From NCBI RefSeq assembly GCF_000473325.1, contig NZ_AXBI01000011.1, positions 6,307 through 70,306 of the forward strand: a stretch of DNA of 64,000 nt. Direction: 5' to 3'. The notes below the pieces were generated by a model. It did no database searches, was not told where the DNA came from, and saw only the letters and a list, made by a program, of their open reading frames with translations. This DNA comes from Leisingera caerulea DSM 24564 (GTDB taxonomy: Bacteria > Pseudomonadota > Alphaproteobacteria > Rhodobacterales > Rhodobacteraceae). Below, piece after piece: positions 26,624-35,824 of the stretch. The stretch's first letter is position 1; each line of letters begins with the position of its first letter. The position numbers were made by a program, and so were the translations under genes.

Positions 26624-26695
26624 GCGGCGGCACCTGGAAAAAGACGGCCCGCGGGCGCGCCCTGACGCCGGTGCCTTTGCCCTTCCGGTGCCGGG

Positions 26696-27223
26696 TTATT
26701 GGGTGACAACCACTGTGCAGGCCGCGTGGTGCAGGACCTTCTGGGACACGCTTCCCATCAGGATTTCGCGCACCTGACCCAGCCCGCGCCTGCCGATGAC
26801 GATCATCCCTGCATTTTCGAGTTCGGCGGTTTTCAGAATACCGTCCGCGTAATCGCCCGCAGACAGGTGCGTGACCACGTCCTGCGCGCCGGCATCCTTG
26901 GCTCGGTGCTCTGCCCAATTGAGGATTGTCTCGCCGATGGCCAGAATCGCGTTTGCCTTTTCGCGCTCTTCGGTGGCGCTGGCGAACAGCCCCAGGAAGT
27001 TCGCGGGCTGGCCGCGGGGGGTAAGGTCCTGGGCTGCCGCCACTTGTTCATACAGCTGCTCGGACCTGGCGAGCTGCATCATTTCCGCGGCCGGCCGCCC
27101 GTGCAGGTAAACGTGAACGATGCTGAGGCCGCGCCCAAGCTTGTTGGACAATTCCGCCGCGCAATCCACCGCGCGGTTGCCTGATGCCGATCCGTCAGTG
27201 GCAACGAGAATTCTTTCAGTCAT
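26696..27223 (-). CDS. Universal stress protein, single domain
   Basis: A 175-residue Usp with the ATP-binding loop intact: VIGRRGLGQVREILMGSVSQKV follows the G-2X-G-9X-G(S) rule, and ILVATDGSASGNRAVDCA is the N-terminal part. An insertion of about 30 residues (QLYEQVAAAQDLTPRGQPANFLGLF) separates the halves, longer than in minimal Usp. The upstream region has a weak FNR-like box and a good -10 (TAAACT). Convergent to DUF2267. Confidence 0.92.
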   Translation of the reverse strand: MTERILVATDGSASGNRAVDCAAELSNKLGRGLSIVHVYLHGRPAAEMMQLARSEQLYEQVAAAQDLTPRGQPANFLGLFASATEEREKANAILAIGETILNWAEHRAKDAGAQDVVTHLSAGDYADGILKTAELENAGMIVIGRRGLGQVREILMGSVSQKVLHHAACTVVVTQ

Positions 27224-27258
27224 GGCCTGCTTCCTGTCATGGTGGGGTGTGCCGGGAA

Positions 27259-27300
27259 GTTTAGCCAGGCAAGGGCCCGGCCGCATTGCCTGGCGTTAAT
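27259..27300 (-). promoter_or_regulatory. Weak FNR-like box and -10 of the single-domain usp
   Basis: On the minus strand TTAACGCCAGGCAA (27300-27287) matches only the outer bases, but TAAACT at 27264-27259 is a good -10 at exactly class II distance (centre -41.5, start near 27252). Confidence 0.4.
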
Positions 27301-27528
27301 AACGCGAGGGTGGCTCAAAGTGCCGGTATGCGCTTGGCACCGGCCGATGCCTGGCAGATCCGATCCAGGGCTTTCAGCTGCCGGGCAGCCGCAGGGACGC
27401 AACTGGCGCCAGCGGTTCTGACGCCGGTCCGGATCTGCAGGAAAACAGCCCGGCCGCCGGGCAACTGCGCTTGCCGTGTTGAACCAGCGTGCCGCGGTGC
27501 TGACTGCCGGGGGGCCGTGCCCCGCCCC

Positions 27529-27570
27529 TTAACCGCAGTCAATGCGCCGGGTGCAGGCGCATGGTCAAAT
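27529..27570 (+). promoter_or_regulatory. FNR-like box and -10 of the sulfite dehydrogenase unit
   Basis: TTAACCGCAGTCAA at 27529-27542 and TCAAAT at 27565-27570 have class II spacing (centre about -41.5, start near 27577). The leader before sorA would be about 148 bases. Confidence 0.55.
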
Positions 27571-27724
27571 GGCTGCATTCAATTCCGGCGGCGGCACCCA
27601 AACGCGGCTGCCGCTTGCCGGAGGCTGCCGCGAGGACTGACCGGTGCTGCCCCGTGACCCGTCCTGCATGCCTTTGGTGCACGGCGGCCCGGCGGGCAGC
27701 ACCGCGAGTAAAGGGAATGCAACC

Positions 27725-28981
27725 ATGGCATCGAAAGACAAGCTGAAACCCGCAGCCGCGGACACGGAGGCTGACATGGGATCCGGCCGCCGCCGGTTCC
27801 TGAAAACCGCAGGCTTGGCCAGCCTGGGCGCCGCCGCAGGCATGGCGGTGCCGTTTCACCGGAATCTGCCGCACGGGTTCTTTCCCGCCGCGATGGCCAG
27901 CGAGAACGGCCTGGCGGGCAAAGACGGGCTGACGCTGCTGAACGACCGGCCGCTGAACGCCGAGACCCCGCCGGAGCTGCTGGACGATCCCATCACGCCA
28001 ACGGCGCGGCACTTCATCCGCAACAACGGAATTGCCCCCGATGACACCAGCGCGGAGGGCTGGACGCTGACGGTGGACGGGTTCGCGGACAGCCCGCAGG
28101 AGCTTTCCATAGCCGATCTCAGGGACCGCTTTGAAGTGGTCACCCTGGCGCTGACGCTGGAATGCGGCGGCAACGGGCGGGCCTTTTTCGACCCGCCCGC
28201 CAGCGGCAACCAGTGGACCTATGGCGCCGTGGCCTGTTCGGAGTGGACCGGGGTGCGGCTGCGCGACGTGCTGGAGGCTGCCGGGGTTCAGGACAACGTG
28301 GTCTATACCGCGCATTACGGCGCGGACGAGCATCTGTCGGGGGATCCGGACAAGCTGCCGATCTCGCGCGGGCTGCCGATTGCCAAGGCGCTAACGGATA
28401 CGGTGCTGATCGCCTTTCAGATGAACGGCGCCGATCTGCACCCGATGAACGGCGCGCCGCTGCGGCTGGTGGTGCCGGGCTGGCCCGGCTCCTGCTCGCA
28501 GAAATGGCTGACCCGGATCGAACTGCGCGACCAGGTGCATGACGGGCCGAAGATGACCGGCACCTCCTATCGCGTTCCTGAATATCCGGTGGCACCGGGC
28601 GACGACGTCCCCAAGGAGGATTTCCGCATCATCGAGCGGATGCCGGTGAAATCCCTGATCACTTTCCCCGCCAACGGCGCTGCGTCCGGCATGGAAACCG
28701 AGGTGCGCGGCCACGCCTGGTCCGGCGACCGCACGGTGGACCGGCTGGACGTCTCTTATGACTTCGGGGCCAGCTGGCAGGCGGCGAAACTCGACCCGCC
28801 CGCCAACGACGGCGCCTGGCAGAACTGGCGCACAACGGTGCGCTTCCCGGTGGCCGGCTATTACGAGATCTGGGCCCGCGCCACCGACAGCGAGGGGGAG
28901 ATGCAGCGGTTCGCCATCGACTGGAACCCCAAGGGGTATCTGAACAACCGGATGCACCGCGTCGGCCTGCGGGCCGGCTGA
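27725..28981 (+). CDS. sorA: Sulfite dehydrogenase, molybdopterin subunit (SorA-like)
   Basis: A 418-residue periplasmic molybdoenzyme. The N-terminus carries a Tat signal (GRRRFLKTAGLASLG at 21-35). The Mo-pterin domain has the ligand Cys147 in TLECGGNGRAFF, followed by SEWTGVRLRDVLEAAGV and PLRLVVPGWPGSCSQKWL. A C-terminal dimerisation domain (SGMETEVRGHAWSGD, VSYDFGASWQ) completes the sulfite oxidase fold. It oxidises sulfite to sulfate and passes electrons to the cytochrome encoded next. The ATG at 27725 follows AAAGGGAATG; an upstream in-frame GTG at 27644 would place 27 residues before the Tat motif and is less likely. SoxC is the alternative, but no sox cluster is present. Confidence 0.87.
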   Translation: MASKDKLKPAAADTEADMGSGRRRFLKTAGLASLGAAAGMAVPFHRNLPHGFFPAAMASENGLAGKDGLTLLNDRPLNAETPPELLDDPITPTARHFIRNNGIAPDDTSAEGWTLTVDGFADSPQELSIADLRDRFEVVTLALTLECGGNGRAFFDPPASGNQWTYGAVACSEWTGVRLRDVLEAAGVQDNVVYTAHYGADEHLSGDPDKLPISRGLPIAKALTDTVLIAFQMNGADLHPMNGAPLRLVVPGWPGSCSQKWLTRIELRDQVHDGPKMTGTSYRVPEYPVAPGDDVPKEDFRIIERMPVKSLITFPANGAASGMETEVRGHAWSGDRTVDRLDVSYDFGASWQAAKLDPPANDGAWQNWRTTVRFPVAGYYEIWARATDSEGEMQRFAIDWNPKGYLNNRMHRVGLRAG

Positions 28982-29322
28982 TGCCGGGGCAAAGCGCATC
29001 CCGCAGCGCGGCCCGCCCGGTACGCCTGTGGCTGGCTGCCGCCTGCGCGCTTGCGGCGGTTCCGGGCGCCGCGGAAGAGGGGGAGTTCGGCCAGCTGGTC
29101 GTGGCGGAGGGGGCGGAGGAGACCTTTTACGCCTGCACCGCCTGCCATTCTGAGATGATCGTCGCCCAGCAGGGCAAGACCCGCGAAGGCTGGGCGGATC
29201 TGCTGGACTGGATGACCGAGGAGCAGGGCATGGCCGAACTGGACCCTGCCGAGCGCGACGTCATCCTCGATTACCTCGCCGCGCATTACAACACCGACCG
29301 GCCGAACTTCCCGCGCCGGTGA
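28981..29322 (+). CDS. sorB: c-type cytochrome subunit (SorB-like)
   Basis: A 113-residue protein with an Ala-rich signal peptide (WLAAACALAAVPGAAEE) and one CTACH heme site near residue 51. The tail AELDPAERDVILDYLAAHYN is a typical closing helix. It begins inside the stop of sorA (TGATG), so translation is coupled. It accepts electrons from the molybdenum site and relays them to a soluble or membrane cytochrome. Confidence 0.82.
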   Translation: MPGQSASRSAARPVRLWLAAACALAAVPGAAEEGEFGQLVVAEGAEETFYACTACHSEMIVAQQGKTREGWADLLDWMTEEQGMAELDPAERDVILDYLAAHYNTDRPNFPRR

Positions 29323-29350
29323 GACAGATATCACAGCAAGGAGTTTTGCT

Positions 29351-30181
29351 ATGACACTCAAGTCCCTGGCGGTTGCGCTGTTTTCGGCAGAAGACGCGCA
29401 GCGGCTCATGCCCTTTGCCGCGGACACGGCCAGCCGCAGCGGCGCCCATCTGACCGGCGTGATGCCTGTCGAAGCGCAGGTGCCCTTTGCCGGGACCGAG
29501 GGCGGACTGGTCAGCTATGGCGCGGCCTATGTGCCGGAATGGCAGCAGGAGGAGGCAGAGGCCGCGGCCAAAACCTTTGAGGCGGCTGCGGCGGGGCGCG
29601 ATTTCCCGTATGATCTGAGGCAGCAGCCGCTGGGCAGCCAAAGCGCCGAGGATTTCCTGCTGGACAACGTGGCTGCCGCAGATCTGGTGATCGCGGGGCA
29701 ATGCCCGCCGGAGGGCGCCAGATACAGCCAGCGCCAGCTGCAGGAGCAGCTGATCCGCCGCTCGGGCCGCCCGGTGCTGATCGTTCCCGAAGGCTGGGAC
29801 CCGGCGCCTGTCGGCGCGCATATCCTGATCGGCTGGAGCAACACCCGCGAGGCCAGGCGCGCCGCCCATGACGCCCGTGCCCTGGCGCAGCCGGGCGCCA
29901 CCCTGTCCATCCTTCACATCGGCGACGGCAGCGACGGGCTGGCCTGCCGCGAGGACATGGCGGCCGCCTTTGACCGGCACGGCCACCCGGTGACGCTGAT
30001 CAACCGCGAACGCACCGCCCAGGACACCGGGACCATGCTGCTGAAGGTGGCGGTGGAATGCGGCGCCGACATGCTGGCCGCCGGTGCCTTCGGGCATTCC
30101 TGGGCCTATGATTTCGTGATCGGCGCCGCCACCCGCGAGCTGCTGGCGCATGCGAAACTGCCGGTCCTGTTCTCCAGGTAA
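29351..30181 (+). CDS. Universal stress protein (tandem Usp)
   Basis: A 276-residue two-domain Usp. First half LAVALFSAEDAQRLMPFAADTASRSGAHLTGV, second half ILIGWSNTREARRAAHDARALA with LAAGAFGHSWAYDFVIGAATRELLAH at the end, which retains only part of the ATP loop. It lies 28 bases after sorB and 24 before the beta-CASP gene, and so probably shares the promoter ahead of sorA. Regulatory or chaperone-like role in stress, not defined further. Confidence 0.9.
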   Translation: MTLKSLAVALFSAEDAQRLMPFAADTASRSGAHLTGVMPVEAQVPFAGTEGGLVSYGAAYVPEWQQEEAEAAAKTFEAAAAGRDFPYDLRQQPLGSQSAEDFLLDNVAAADLVIAGQCPPEGARYSQRQLQEQLIRRSGRPVLIVPEGWDPAPVGAHILIGWSNTREARRAAHDARALAQPGATLSILHIGDGSDGLACREDMAAAFDRHGHPVTLINRERTAQDTGTMLLKVAVECGADMLAAGAFGHSWAYDFVIGAATRELLAHAKLPVLFSR

Positions 30182-30205
30182 GCCCCGGCAAATCAGGAGA
30201 TCGCC

Positions 30206-31588
30206 ATGCCGCCGCCAAGCAGTCCCAGGCTGCGTTTCCTAGGGGCCACCGGTACGGTCACCGGCTCCCGCTACCTGATTGAGGCCGGACAGCAGCGGGT
30301 GCTGGTCGATTGCGGGCTGTACCAGGGGTACAAGCAGCTGAGGCGGCGCAACCGCAAGCCGTTCCCGGTGCGCCCCGGTTCGATCACCGCCATTCTGCTG
30401 ACCCATGCCCATCTGGATCATTCCGGCTATTTGCCGGCGCTGATCCGGTCGGGCTGCCGGGCGCCGGTCTATTGCACACCGCCCACCCGCGACCTGTGCG
30501 GGCTGCTGCTGCGCGACAGCGGCCGCCTGCAGGAGGAGGAGGCCCAGCATGCCCGGCGCAAGGGCTACTCCCGGCACAAGCGCCCGAACCCGCTGTACAC
30601 TGAACAGGACGCCCGCGCCGCCCTGCGCCGGTTCAAGACGCATCCCTTCGGGGTGCCGCTGGATCTTGGCGGCGGCCTGAGCGCCGAGTTCATCCGCGCG
30701 GGCCATTTGCTGGGCGCCGCGCAGATCCGGATCACCGTCGGCGGCAGGACGGTGCATTTCAGCGGCGACCTGGGCCAGGACCGCGACCCGCTGATGCCGC
30801 CGCCGGAACCCTTTGCCGGGGCCGATGTGCTGGTCTGCGAGTCGACCTACGGCGACCGCCTGCACCCGGCCGTGGCCCCCGAGGATGAGCTGGCGGGCAT
30901 CCTGGCCCCGTTCCTGAAGCAAAAAGGCATTGTGCTGATCCCCGCCTTTGCGGTCGGGCGCGCCCAGGGCATCACCTACCACCTGTCGCGGCTGATGGCG
31001 GCGGGCCGCATTCCGCGGGTTCCGGTGTACCTCGACAGCCCGATGGCGTCGGATGCCACCGATATCTATATCCGCCACTGCGCCGAGCACCGCATCCCCT
31101 GGCAGGACTGCGCCGCCGTCTTCCAGCTGCCGGCCCGGACCAATTCGGTGGCCGAGTCCAGAGAGCTGAACACGCTGGAAGGACCGATGGTTATCCTGTC
31201 GGCCAGCGGCATGATCACCGGCGGGCGCATTTTGCATCACGTGGTGAACTTCGGCGGCAGCCTGCGCACCATGATCGTGCTGTCGGGCTATCAGGCGGGC
31301 GGCACCCGCGGCGCCTCGCTGGCGGCGGGAGAGCGGCGGCTGCGCATCTTCGGCAAGGACCACGTGATCCGCGCAAGGGTTGCGCAGCTGGAAACATTAT
31401 CAGGCCACGCCGATGCCGATGAGCTGCTCCGGTGGATGGCAGCCGGCCCTGCGCCTGAGATGACTTACCTCACGCACGGCGAACCGGAAGCTGCCGAGAT
31501 GCTGCGGCGGCGGCTTTGGCATGAATTGGGCCGCCCGTCCCGGGTGCCCGAGCATTTGGAATCCATCCGTATTGATACCCCGTCATGA
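30206..31588 (+). CDS. Metallo-beta-lactamase/beta-CASP RNase family protein
   Basis: A 460-residue enzyme. The metal site begins with LTHAHLDHSGYLPAL (HxHxDH at 67-72), the beta-CASP part holds VCESTYGDRLH and the later SASGMITGGRILHH, and the C-terminal RMMBL block ends with LETLSGHADADELL, giving the last metal His. The fold belongs to RNases of the CPSF-73/archaeal type, which bacteria carry outside the RNase J group. Genes of this type accompany Usp proteins in oxygen-limited regulons, suggesting RNA turnover in dormancy. It is the last gene of the sorA unit. Confidence 0.9.
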   Translation: MPPPSSPRLRFLGATGTVTGSRYLIEAGQQRVLVDCGLYQGYKQLRRRNRKPFPVRPGSITAILLTHAHLDHSGYLPALIRSGCRAPVYCTPPTRDLCGLLLRDSGRLQEEEAQHARRKGYSRHKRPNPLYTEQDARAALRRFKTHPFGVPLDLGGGLSAEFIRAGHLLGAAQIRITVGGRTVHFSGDLGQDRDPLMPPPEPFAGADVLVCESTYGDRLHPAVAPEDELAGILAPFLKQKGIVLIPAFAVGRAQGITYHLSRLMAAGRIPRVPVYLDSPMASDATDIYIRHCAEHRIPWQDCAAVFQLPARTNSVAESRELNTLEGPMVILSASGMITGGRILHHVVNFGGSLRTMIVLSGYQAGGTRGASLAAGERRLRIFGKDHVIRARVAQLETLSGHADADELLRWMAAGPAPEMTYLTHGEPEAAEMLRRRLWHELGRPSRVPEHLESIRIDTPS

Positions 31589-31672
31589 CCCGGGCGCGCG
31601 CCGGATGCCGCCAGTTGGCACGCGTCAGTCAATGGCCATGAGATGCTGTGACAGGGCCTGCGCCCCTGGGCC

Positions 31673-32446
31673 TTATGCCAGGTTCGCCAGCTCACGTGCT
31701 GCCTTCTGCAAGCATGGCAGAAAATCCGTCAGGTCCTGCAGGCTGCGACGCTGCACCGGTGCGTGGACCGAAAGCGTTGCAAGCAGCCGGCCGCGGGCGT
31801 CCCGCACGGGGACGGCGACGGCGACCATGCCGTCAATGAACTCTTCGTCGTCGGTGGAATAGCCGCGGCCGGCAATTGCGCCCAACTCCGCGGTGATCGC
31901 GTCCGGATCGGTGCAGGTCTTACCGGTCACCGCTTCCAACGGGCGGGCGCGCAGAACGGCCTCCAGCGTGCTGGGCTTGAGGGTGGAAAGGTACATCTTG
32001 CCGCTGGCGGTGCAGTGGAAGGGCACCTGGGTGCCGATCGGCAGCTGAATGCGCAGCGGCCACTTGGTTTCCACCCGGTCCAGATAGGTCATCCCCTCGC
32101 GGTCGGGGGTGGCAAGGTTGCAGGTCTCGCCCAGCTCTTCGGCGACACTTTTGAGGATGCTGAGGCGGCCGGTGCGCAGGTGTTCGGACGACACGGTGTT
32201 GAGCGCCAGCTGGCGCAGGCGGGGGCCGGGGCCGTAGGCCCGCCCGTCCAGATCGCGCTGCAGGAAGCCTTCCGCCTCAGCCGTCTGCATCAGCCTGTGA
32301 ACGGTCGGCTTGGGCAGGCCCATCGCCTCGATCATCTCAGCCGGTTTCACCGCAACGCCGCGGCAGGCGACCTCCTCCAGCAGCACCAGAAGGCGCAGGT
32401 TGGTGGGGATCTGCCCCTCATTCTTGTCCAGCGTACCCGCTGCCAT
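31673..32446 (-). CDS. IclR family transcriptional regulator
   Basis: A 257-residue regulator: N-terminal winged helix (LLVLLEEVACRGVAVKPAEMIEAMGLPKPTVHRLMQTAEAEGFL) and C-terminal effector domain with HCTASGKMYLSTL and GYSTDDEEFIDGMVAVAVPVRD. It starts 13 bases after the TRAP large permease stop, so it is the last gene of the dctPQM operon and probably controls it and the divergent GMC oxidoreductase. Effector unknown. Confidence 0.92.
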   Translation of the reverse strand: MAAGTLDKNEGQIPTNLRLLVLLEEVACRGVAVKPAEMIEAMGLPKPTVHRLMQTAEAEGFLQRDLDGRAYGPGPRLRQLALNTVSSEHLRTGRLSILKSVAEELGETCNLATPDREGMTYLDRVETKWPLRIQLPIGTQVPFHCTASGKMYLSTLKPSTLEAVLRARPLEAVTGKTCTDPDAITAELGAIAGRGYSTDDEEFIDGMVAVAVPVRDARGRLLATLSVHAPVQRRSLQDLTDFLPCLQKAARELANLA

Positions 32447-32459
32447 CGCCGCCTCACCG

Positions 32460-33818
32460 CTATTTATCGGGCAGCAGCACCAGGGCGAATTCGGGAACCA
32501 GAGAGACCAGGACCCAAACGCCGATCAGCGCTGCAAGGTAAGGGACCGTATAGCGAAGCAGCCGGAAATACGGAACACCGGTCACACCCGATGCGACATA
32601 GAGGTTCAGCCCGTAGGGCGGGGTGATGAAGCCGATGGAGGCGCCGACCAGGAAAATCACCGAGAAATGGATCGGGTCGACCCCCGCGGAGGCGGCGATG
32701 GGGGCCAGGATCGGCGCCAGGATGATGGTGACCGGCAGGCTTTCCAAGACCATGCCGGAGAAGAAAACGATCACCATCGAGGTGAACAGCACCGCGTGGT
32801 AGCCGCCCATCGAGGTGACAAACCCCCCGATCACCTGCTGAGCACCCAAGAGCGACAGGATTTGCTGCATGACCACGGAGATCGCAATCAGCGGCGCCAG
32901 GATTCCGGTGATCTGGGCCGAGCGCACCACGATCCCCGGGATTTGCGGGATGGTGAACCCTTCGACCACCAGCATTTCGGCATAGGATTTTTCTTCCCAT
33001 GTCTTGCCGCTGCGGGCGCCGGTGATTTTGGTGACCACCCAGGACAGGACACCCGCGATAACGCAGAAACCGACAGTCACGCCCGCCGCCTCGGTGGGGG
33101 AGAACTTGCCGGTGTAGATGCCCCACAGCACCAGCCCGATGGCAAAGAAGCCCAGCCAGGCGCCGAAGGCGGTTTTCAGGACCCGGTTCAGCTGCAGCGG
33201 GATCAGGAAGCCCCAGCCGTTCTTGCGGCAGATGACCCAGCAGGCCAGCTGCATGCCGATGACCATCATCGCGCCGGGCAGGATGCCGGCCACGAACAGA
33301 TCCGAGATCGGCAGGTTCATCAGGAAGCCGTAGACAATAAAGATGATCGAGGGCGGAATGATGATGCCGACGGTGCCGCCCGCCGCGGCGGTGGCGGCCG
33401 AGAACCGCTCGTCATAGCCGCCTTTGACCATTTCGGGGTGCAGCATTGAGCCGATGGTGGCTGTTGTCGCCGAGTTCGAGCCCGAAATCGCGGCAAACAG
33501 CCCGCAGGCGCCCAGCGAGGCCATCGCCAGCCCGCCCCGCATCCAGCCGAGGCAGGCATAGGCAAAATCCGAAAGGCGCCGGGCAATGCCGGACTGGTTG
33601 ATCAGGTCGCCGGTCAGGATGAACAGTGGCATCGCCAACAGGGCAAAGCCCTTGTTGAACACGTTGAGAAGCTCGGCGCCCATGTTGTCGAGCGTCAGCC
33701 CCAGCACAAAGGAGCAGCCGATCACCCAATAGCCGATCACCAAAAGCACCGGCACCCCCAGCATGAACAGGAAGGTGACCCCAATCGAGATCAGCGTGAC
33801 CCAGGTTCCCGTATCCAT
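32460..33818 (-). CDS. dctM: TRAP transporter large permease (DctM-like)
   Basis: A 452-residue membrane protein of the DctM family, with many membrane spans and the signatures GLTLDNMGAELLNVFNKGFALLAMP, ATIGSMLHPEMVKGGYDERFSAATAAAGGTVGIIIPPSI and FITPPYGLNLYVASGVTGVPYFRLLRYTVPYL. Its ATG overlaps the stop of the small permease by 1 base. It forms the ion-coupled channel of a solute importer. Confidence 0.93.
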   Translation of the reverse strand: MDTGTWVTLISIGVTFLFMLGVPVLLVIGYWVIGCSFVLGLTLDNMGAELLNVFNKGFALLAMPLFILTGDLINQSGIARRLSDFAYACLGWMRGGLAMASLGACGLFAAISGSNSATTATIGSMLHPEMVKGGYDERFSAATAAAGGTVGIIIPPSIIFIVYGFLMNLPISDLFVAGILPGAMMVIGMQLACWVICRKNGWGFLIPLQLNRVLKTAFGAWLGFFAIGLVLWGIYTGKFSPTEAAGVTVGFCVIAGVLSWVVTKITGARSGKTWEEKSYAEMLVVEGFTIPQIPGIVVRSAQITGILAPLIAISVVMQQILSLLGAQQVIGGFVTSMGGYHAVLFTSMVIVFFSGMVLESLPVTIILAPILAPIAASAGVDPIHFSVIFLVGASIGFITPPYGLNLYVASGVTGVPYFRLLRYTVPYLAALIGVWVLVSLVPEFALVLLPDK

Positions 33819-34486
33819 TACACATCCCCTCCGATCACGGCCTGTTTGATCAGCGGCGCGCCGCTGCGGTAGTTGCGGATGTCGTCGCCCAGGTTTTCGA
33901 ACACCCGGGCGATCATCAGGACAAAGGACATCGGCGCGGTGATCAGGAACCACCATTGCAGCACGCTGTCGGTGCCCAGCACGATCTGGAAATTCGACGC
34001 CGACAGCGCGGTCAGCCGGGTGGTGGTGACAAAGACGATGACGGCAAAGCCGAACCACAGCACCGCGTCCAGTGCAAGGCAGCCCATTTGCGCCCAGCGG
34101 GGCATGATGGTGCGGAATTCGGAAAAGCTGAGGTGTGTCCGCAGCCGCACGTTAAAGGCGGCGCCGAACCAGGCCATGATCATGAACAGCAGGGGCGGGA
34201 TGGTCGTGGACCAGGGCTGCTGGTTCTTGAACACGAAGCGGTCGATCACTCCCCAGAAGATGATGAAGGCAATCGCCAGGTAGCTCCACACCATGATGGA
34301 GCGCTCCAAGTGCCGGTCCAAAAGCGGCACCAGGCGGTAGACCAGCATCACCAGCAGGCCGCCAAGCGCGGCGGCAACGGTGCCCAGCACCCAGGCGGCA
34401 TTGCTTTCCAAGGCATTGCGGATCTCCCAGCTGTCCTGGGACGCGAAGGCGCTGATGATGGCGCCGATGTCCGACCAAAGCTGCAT
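33818..34486 (-). CDS. dctQ: TRAP transporter small permease (DctQ-like)
   Basis: A 222-residue protein with four membrane segments (around 33-52, 72-90, 122-142, 160-185), the usual DctQ layout with an extended N-terminal part. It sits between the binding protein and the large permease and supports the latter. Confidence 0.87.
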   Translation of the reverse strand: MQLWSDIGAIISAFASQDSWEIRNALESNAAWVLGTVAAALGGLLVMLVYRLVPLLDRHLERSIMVWSYLAIAFIIFWGVIDRFVFKNQQPWSTTIPPLLFMIMAWFGAAFNVRLRTHLSFSEFRTIMPRWAQMGCLALDAVLWFGFAVIVFVTTTRLTALSASNFQIVLGTDSVLQWWFLITAPMSFVLMIARVFENLGDDIRNYRSGAPLIKQAVIGGDV

Positions 34487-34540
34487 CTGTTCCTCCCCTC
34501 ATTGCCGCTGTGACCCCGCCGGATCAGCCCGGGCAAACAA

Positions 34541-34567
34541 GGCCGGCGCGTGCCTCTGGCGCCGGCC
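34541..34567 (-). terminator. Stem-loop between dctP and dctQ
   Basis: GGCCGGCGC (34541-34549) and GCGCCGGCC (34559-34567) form a perfect 9-base stem around a 9-base loop in the 105-base gap. No T-run follows, so partial termination or mRNA stabilisation, giving more binding protein than permease, is more likely than full stop. Confidence 0.6.
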
Positions 34568-34591
34568 CTCTGCTCGCGGTTCAGGCCTGTA

Positions 34592-35824
34592 TCAGCCCTT
34601 CCACCAGCGGCGCGGCTCCACGTTTTCGGGCTTCATGTCCTTTTCGACTTCGCGCGCGATGGTGTAGATCTCCTGATAGGTGTCGATGCCGCCGGCCCAT
34701 TTGTTCAGGCGGTCGCGCCACTGTTCCCACAGCTGCGGCTGGAACTCGGGTGAGCACATTTCCTCGGCCATGCGGATTTCGCTGTCCGGCAGGAAAGCCG
34801 GGCGCACGCCGTTCTCCACAAAAATCGTGCCGGGCAGCTGCGGGTCGCTGAAACCAACGGTCTTGACCAGTGCCGCCTCGTTTGCGGCCTGCACATGGGC
34901 CTGCGCCCAGTAGGCGCTCTCCATCACTGCGTCCTGCAGGTAGCCTTCGAGGCCGTCAAAGACCTTGGCCGACATTGAGGTGTGCTCGGTTCCGCAGAAG
35001 AACTTGAGGTCGACCGACTGCGAGACCACCGGCGCCATGTTGGCATAGGCCACGGCGGAGGCCCAGGTTTCGGCGCCGTCGATCAGGCCCTGTTTCAGCC
35101 CGTCGAGGGTCTCTTCCCAGGCCACCGGCACCGGGTTCAGGTTCAGTGCCTTCATGGCGATCCGGCCCAGCTGGGTGCCGGTCACCCGGTTCTTGGTGCC
35201 GAACAGCTGTTCCAGTTTGGTGATGGTCGGCTGGTCCTTGTATTTCAGGCCCAGCTGGATGCCGCGCAGCTCGCAGTGGCTGAACAGGAACTTCAGCCCG
35301 TGGCGCTTCTCCAGCGGGTCGCGCAGGATTTCCTGGCTCTTGGGGTGATAGAGGAAATGGTACTGCGAGGCGCGGCCCGGGAACATGAAGGCATAATCCA
35401 GCACGTTCAGGTAAGGCGCGCCGCCAGCCGAATTCTGGGTCGATGCGGCGTAAATGTCGACGATGCCCTGCTGGGTTTTCTCCACACAGCTCAGCTGGCC
35501 GCAGATCTGATTGTCGCCGATGAATTCAATGCGGATTTCGCCGTCGGTGCGGGCCTCCAGGTCACGGGCGAATTCCAGCGCCCCTGCCCGTTCGATCAGC
35601 AAGTTGCGCGCGTTAAAGCCCGAGGCGCCGAACTTCAGCGTGTGCTTGGCGGGCTTGGCATAGCGCTTTTCATATGTCGATTCCGCCGCCGAGGCGAGAT
35701 TCGCCAGGCTCATCGCGCCGCCAAAGCCGCCGGCGGCCAGCAGTGTCGAGCTCATCCCGTAAGTCCCTGCCACACGGAACAGATCCCGCCGCGAGATGCG
35801 GCTCAATTTGTTGGTCAGCCCCAT
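34592..35824 (-). CDS. dctP: TRAP transporter substrate-binding protein (DctP-like)
   Basis: A 410-residue periplasmic protein with a Tat-type signal (SRISRRDLFRVAG near residue 10) and hydrophobic core up to AASAAES. The binding domain shows FGASGFNARNLL, EFIGDNQICGQLSCVEKTQQGIVDIYAAS and GQLGRIAMKALNLNPVPVAWEE, the region with the conserved Arg that holds a carboxylate. ATG follows GGGAGGAAAATT. The ligand is unknown; the divergent GMC oxidoreductase hints at an alcohol or acid derived from one. Confidence 0.9.
   Translation of the reverse strand: MGLTNKLSRISRRDLFRVAGTYGMSSTLLAAGGFGGAMSLANLASAAESTYEKRYAKPAKHTLKFGASGFNARNLLIERAGALEFARDLEARTDGEIRIEFIGDNQICGQLSCVEKTQQGIVDIYAASTQNSAGGAPYLNVLDYAFMFPGRASQYHFLYHPKSQEILRDPLEKRHGLKFLFSHCELRGIQLGLKYKDQPTITKLEQLFGTKNRVTGTQLGRIAMKALNLNPVPVAWEETLDGLKQGLIDGAETWASAVAYANMAPVVSQSVDLKFFCGTEHTSMSAKVFDGLEGYLQDAVMESAYWAQAHVQAANEAALVKTVGFSDPQLPGTIFVENGVRPAFLPDSEIRMAEEMCSPEFQPQLWEQWRDRLNKWAGGIDTYQEIYTIAREVEKDMKPENVEPRRWWKG

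Larger units (their letters stand above)
27224..27724. other. 501-base gap between a usp gene and the sorA unit
   Basis: No convincing gene: frames here lack family signatures and ribosome sites. It holds two promoter regions pointing outward, listed separately (27259-27300 minus, 27529-27570 plus). Confidence 0.6.

Noticed and set aside
27286..27657. Possible 123-codon gene in the gap before sorA
   Set aside because: It overlaps the FNR-like promoter and has no ribosome site, no domain and a random-like composition.
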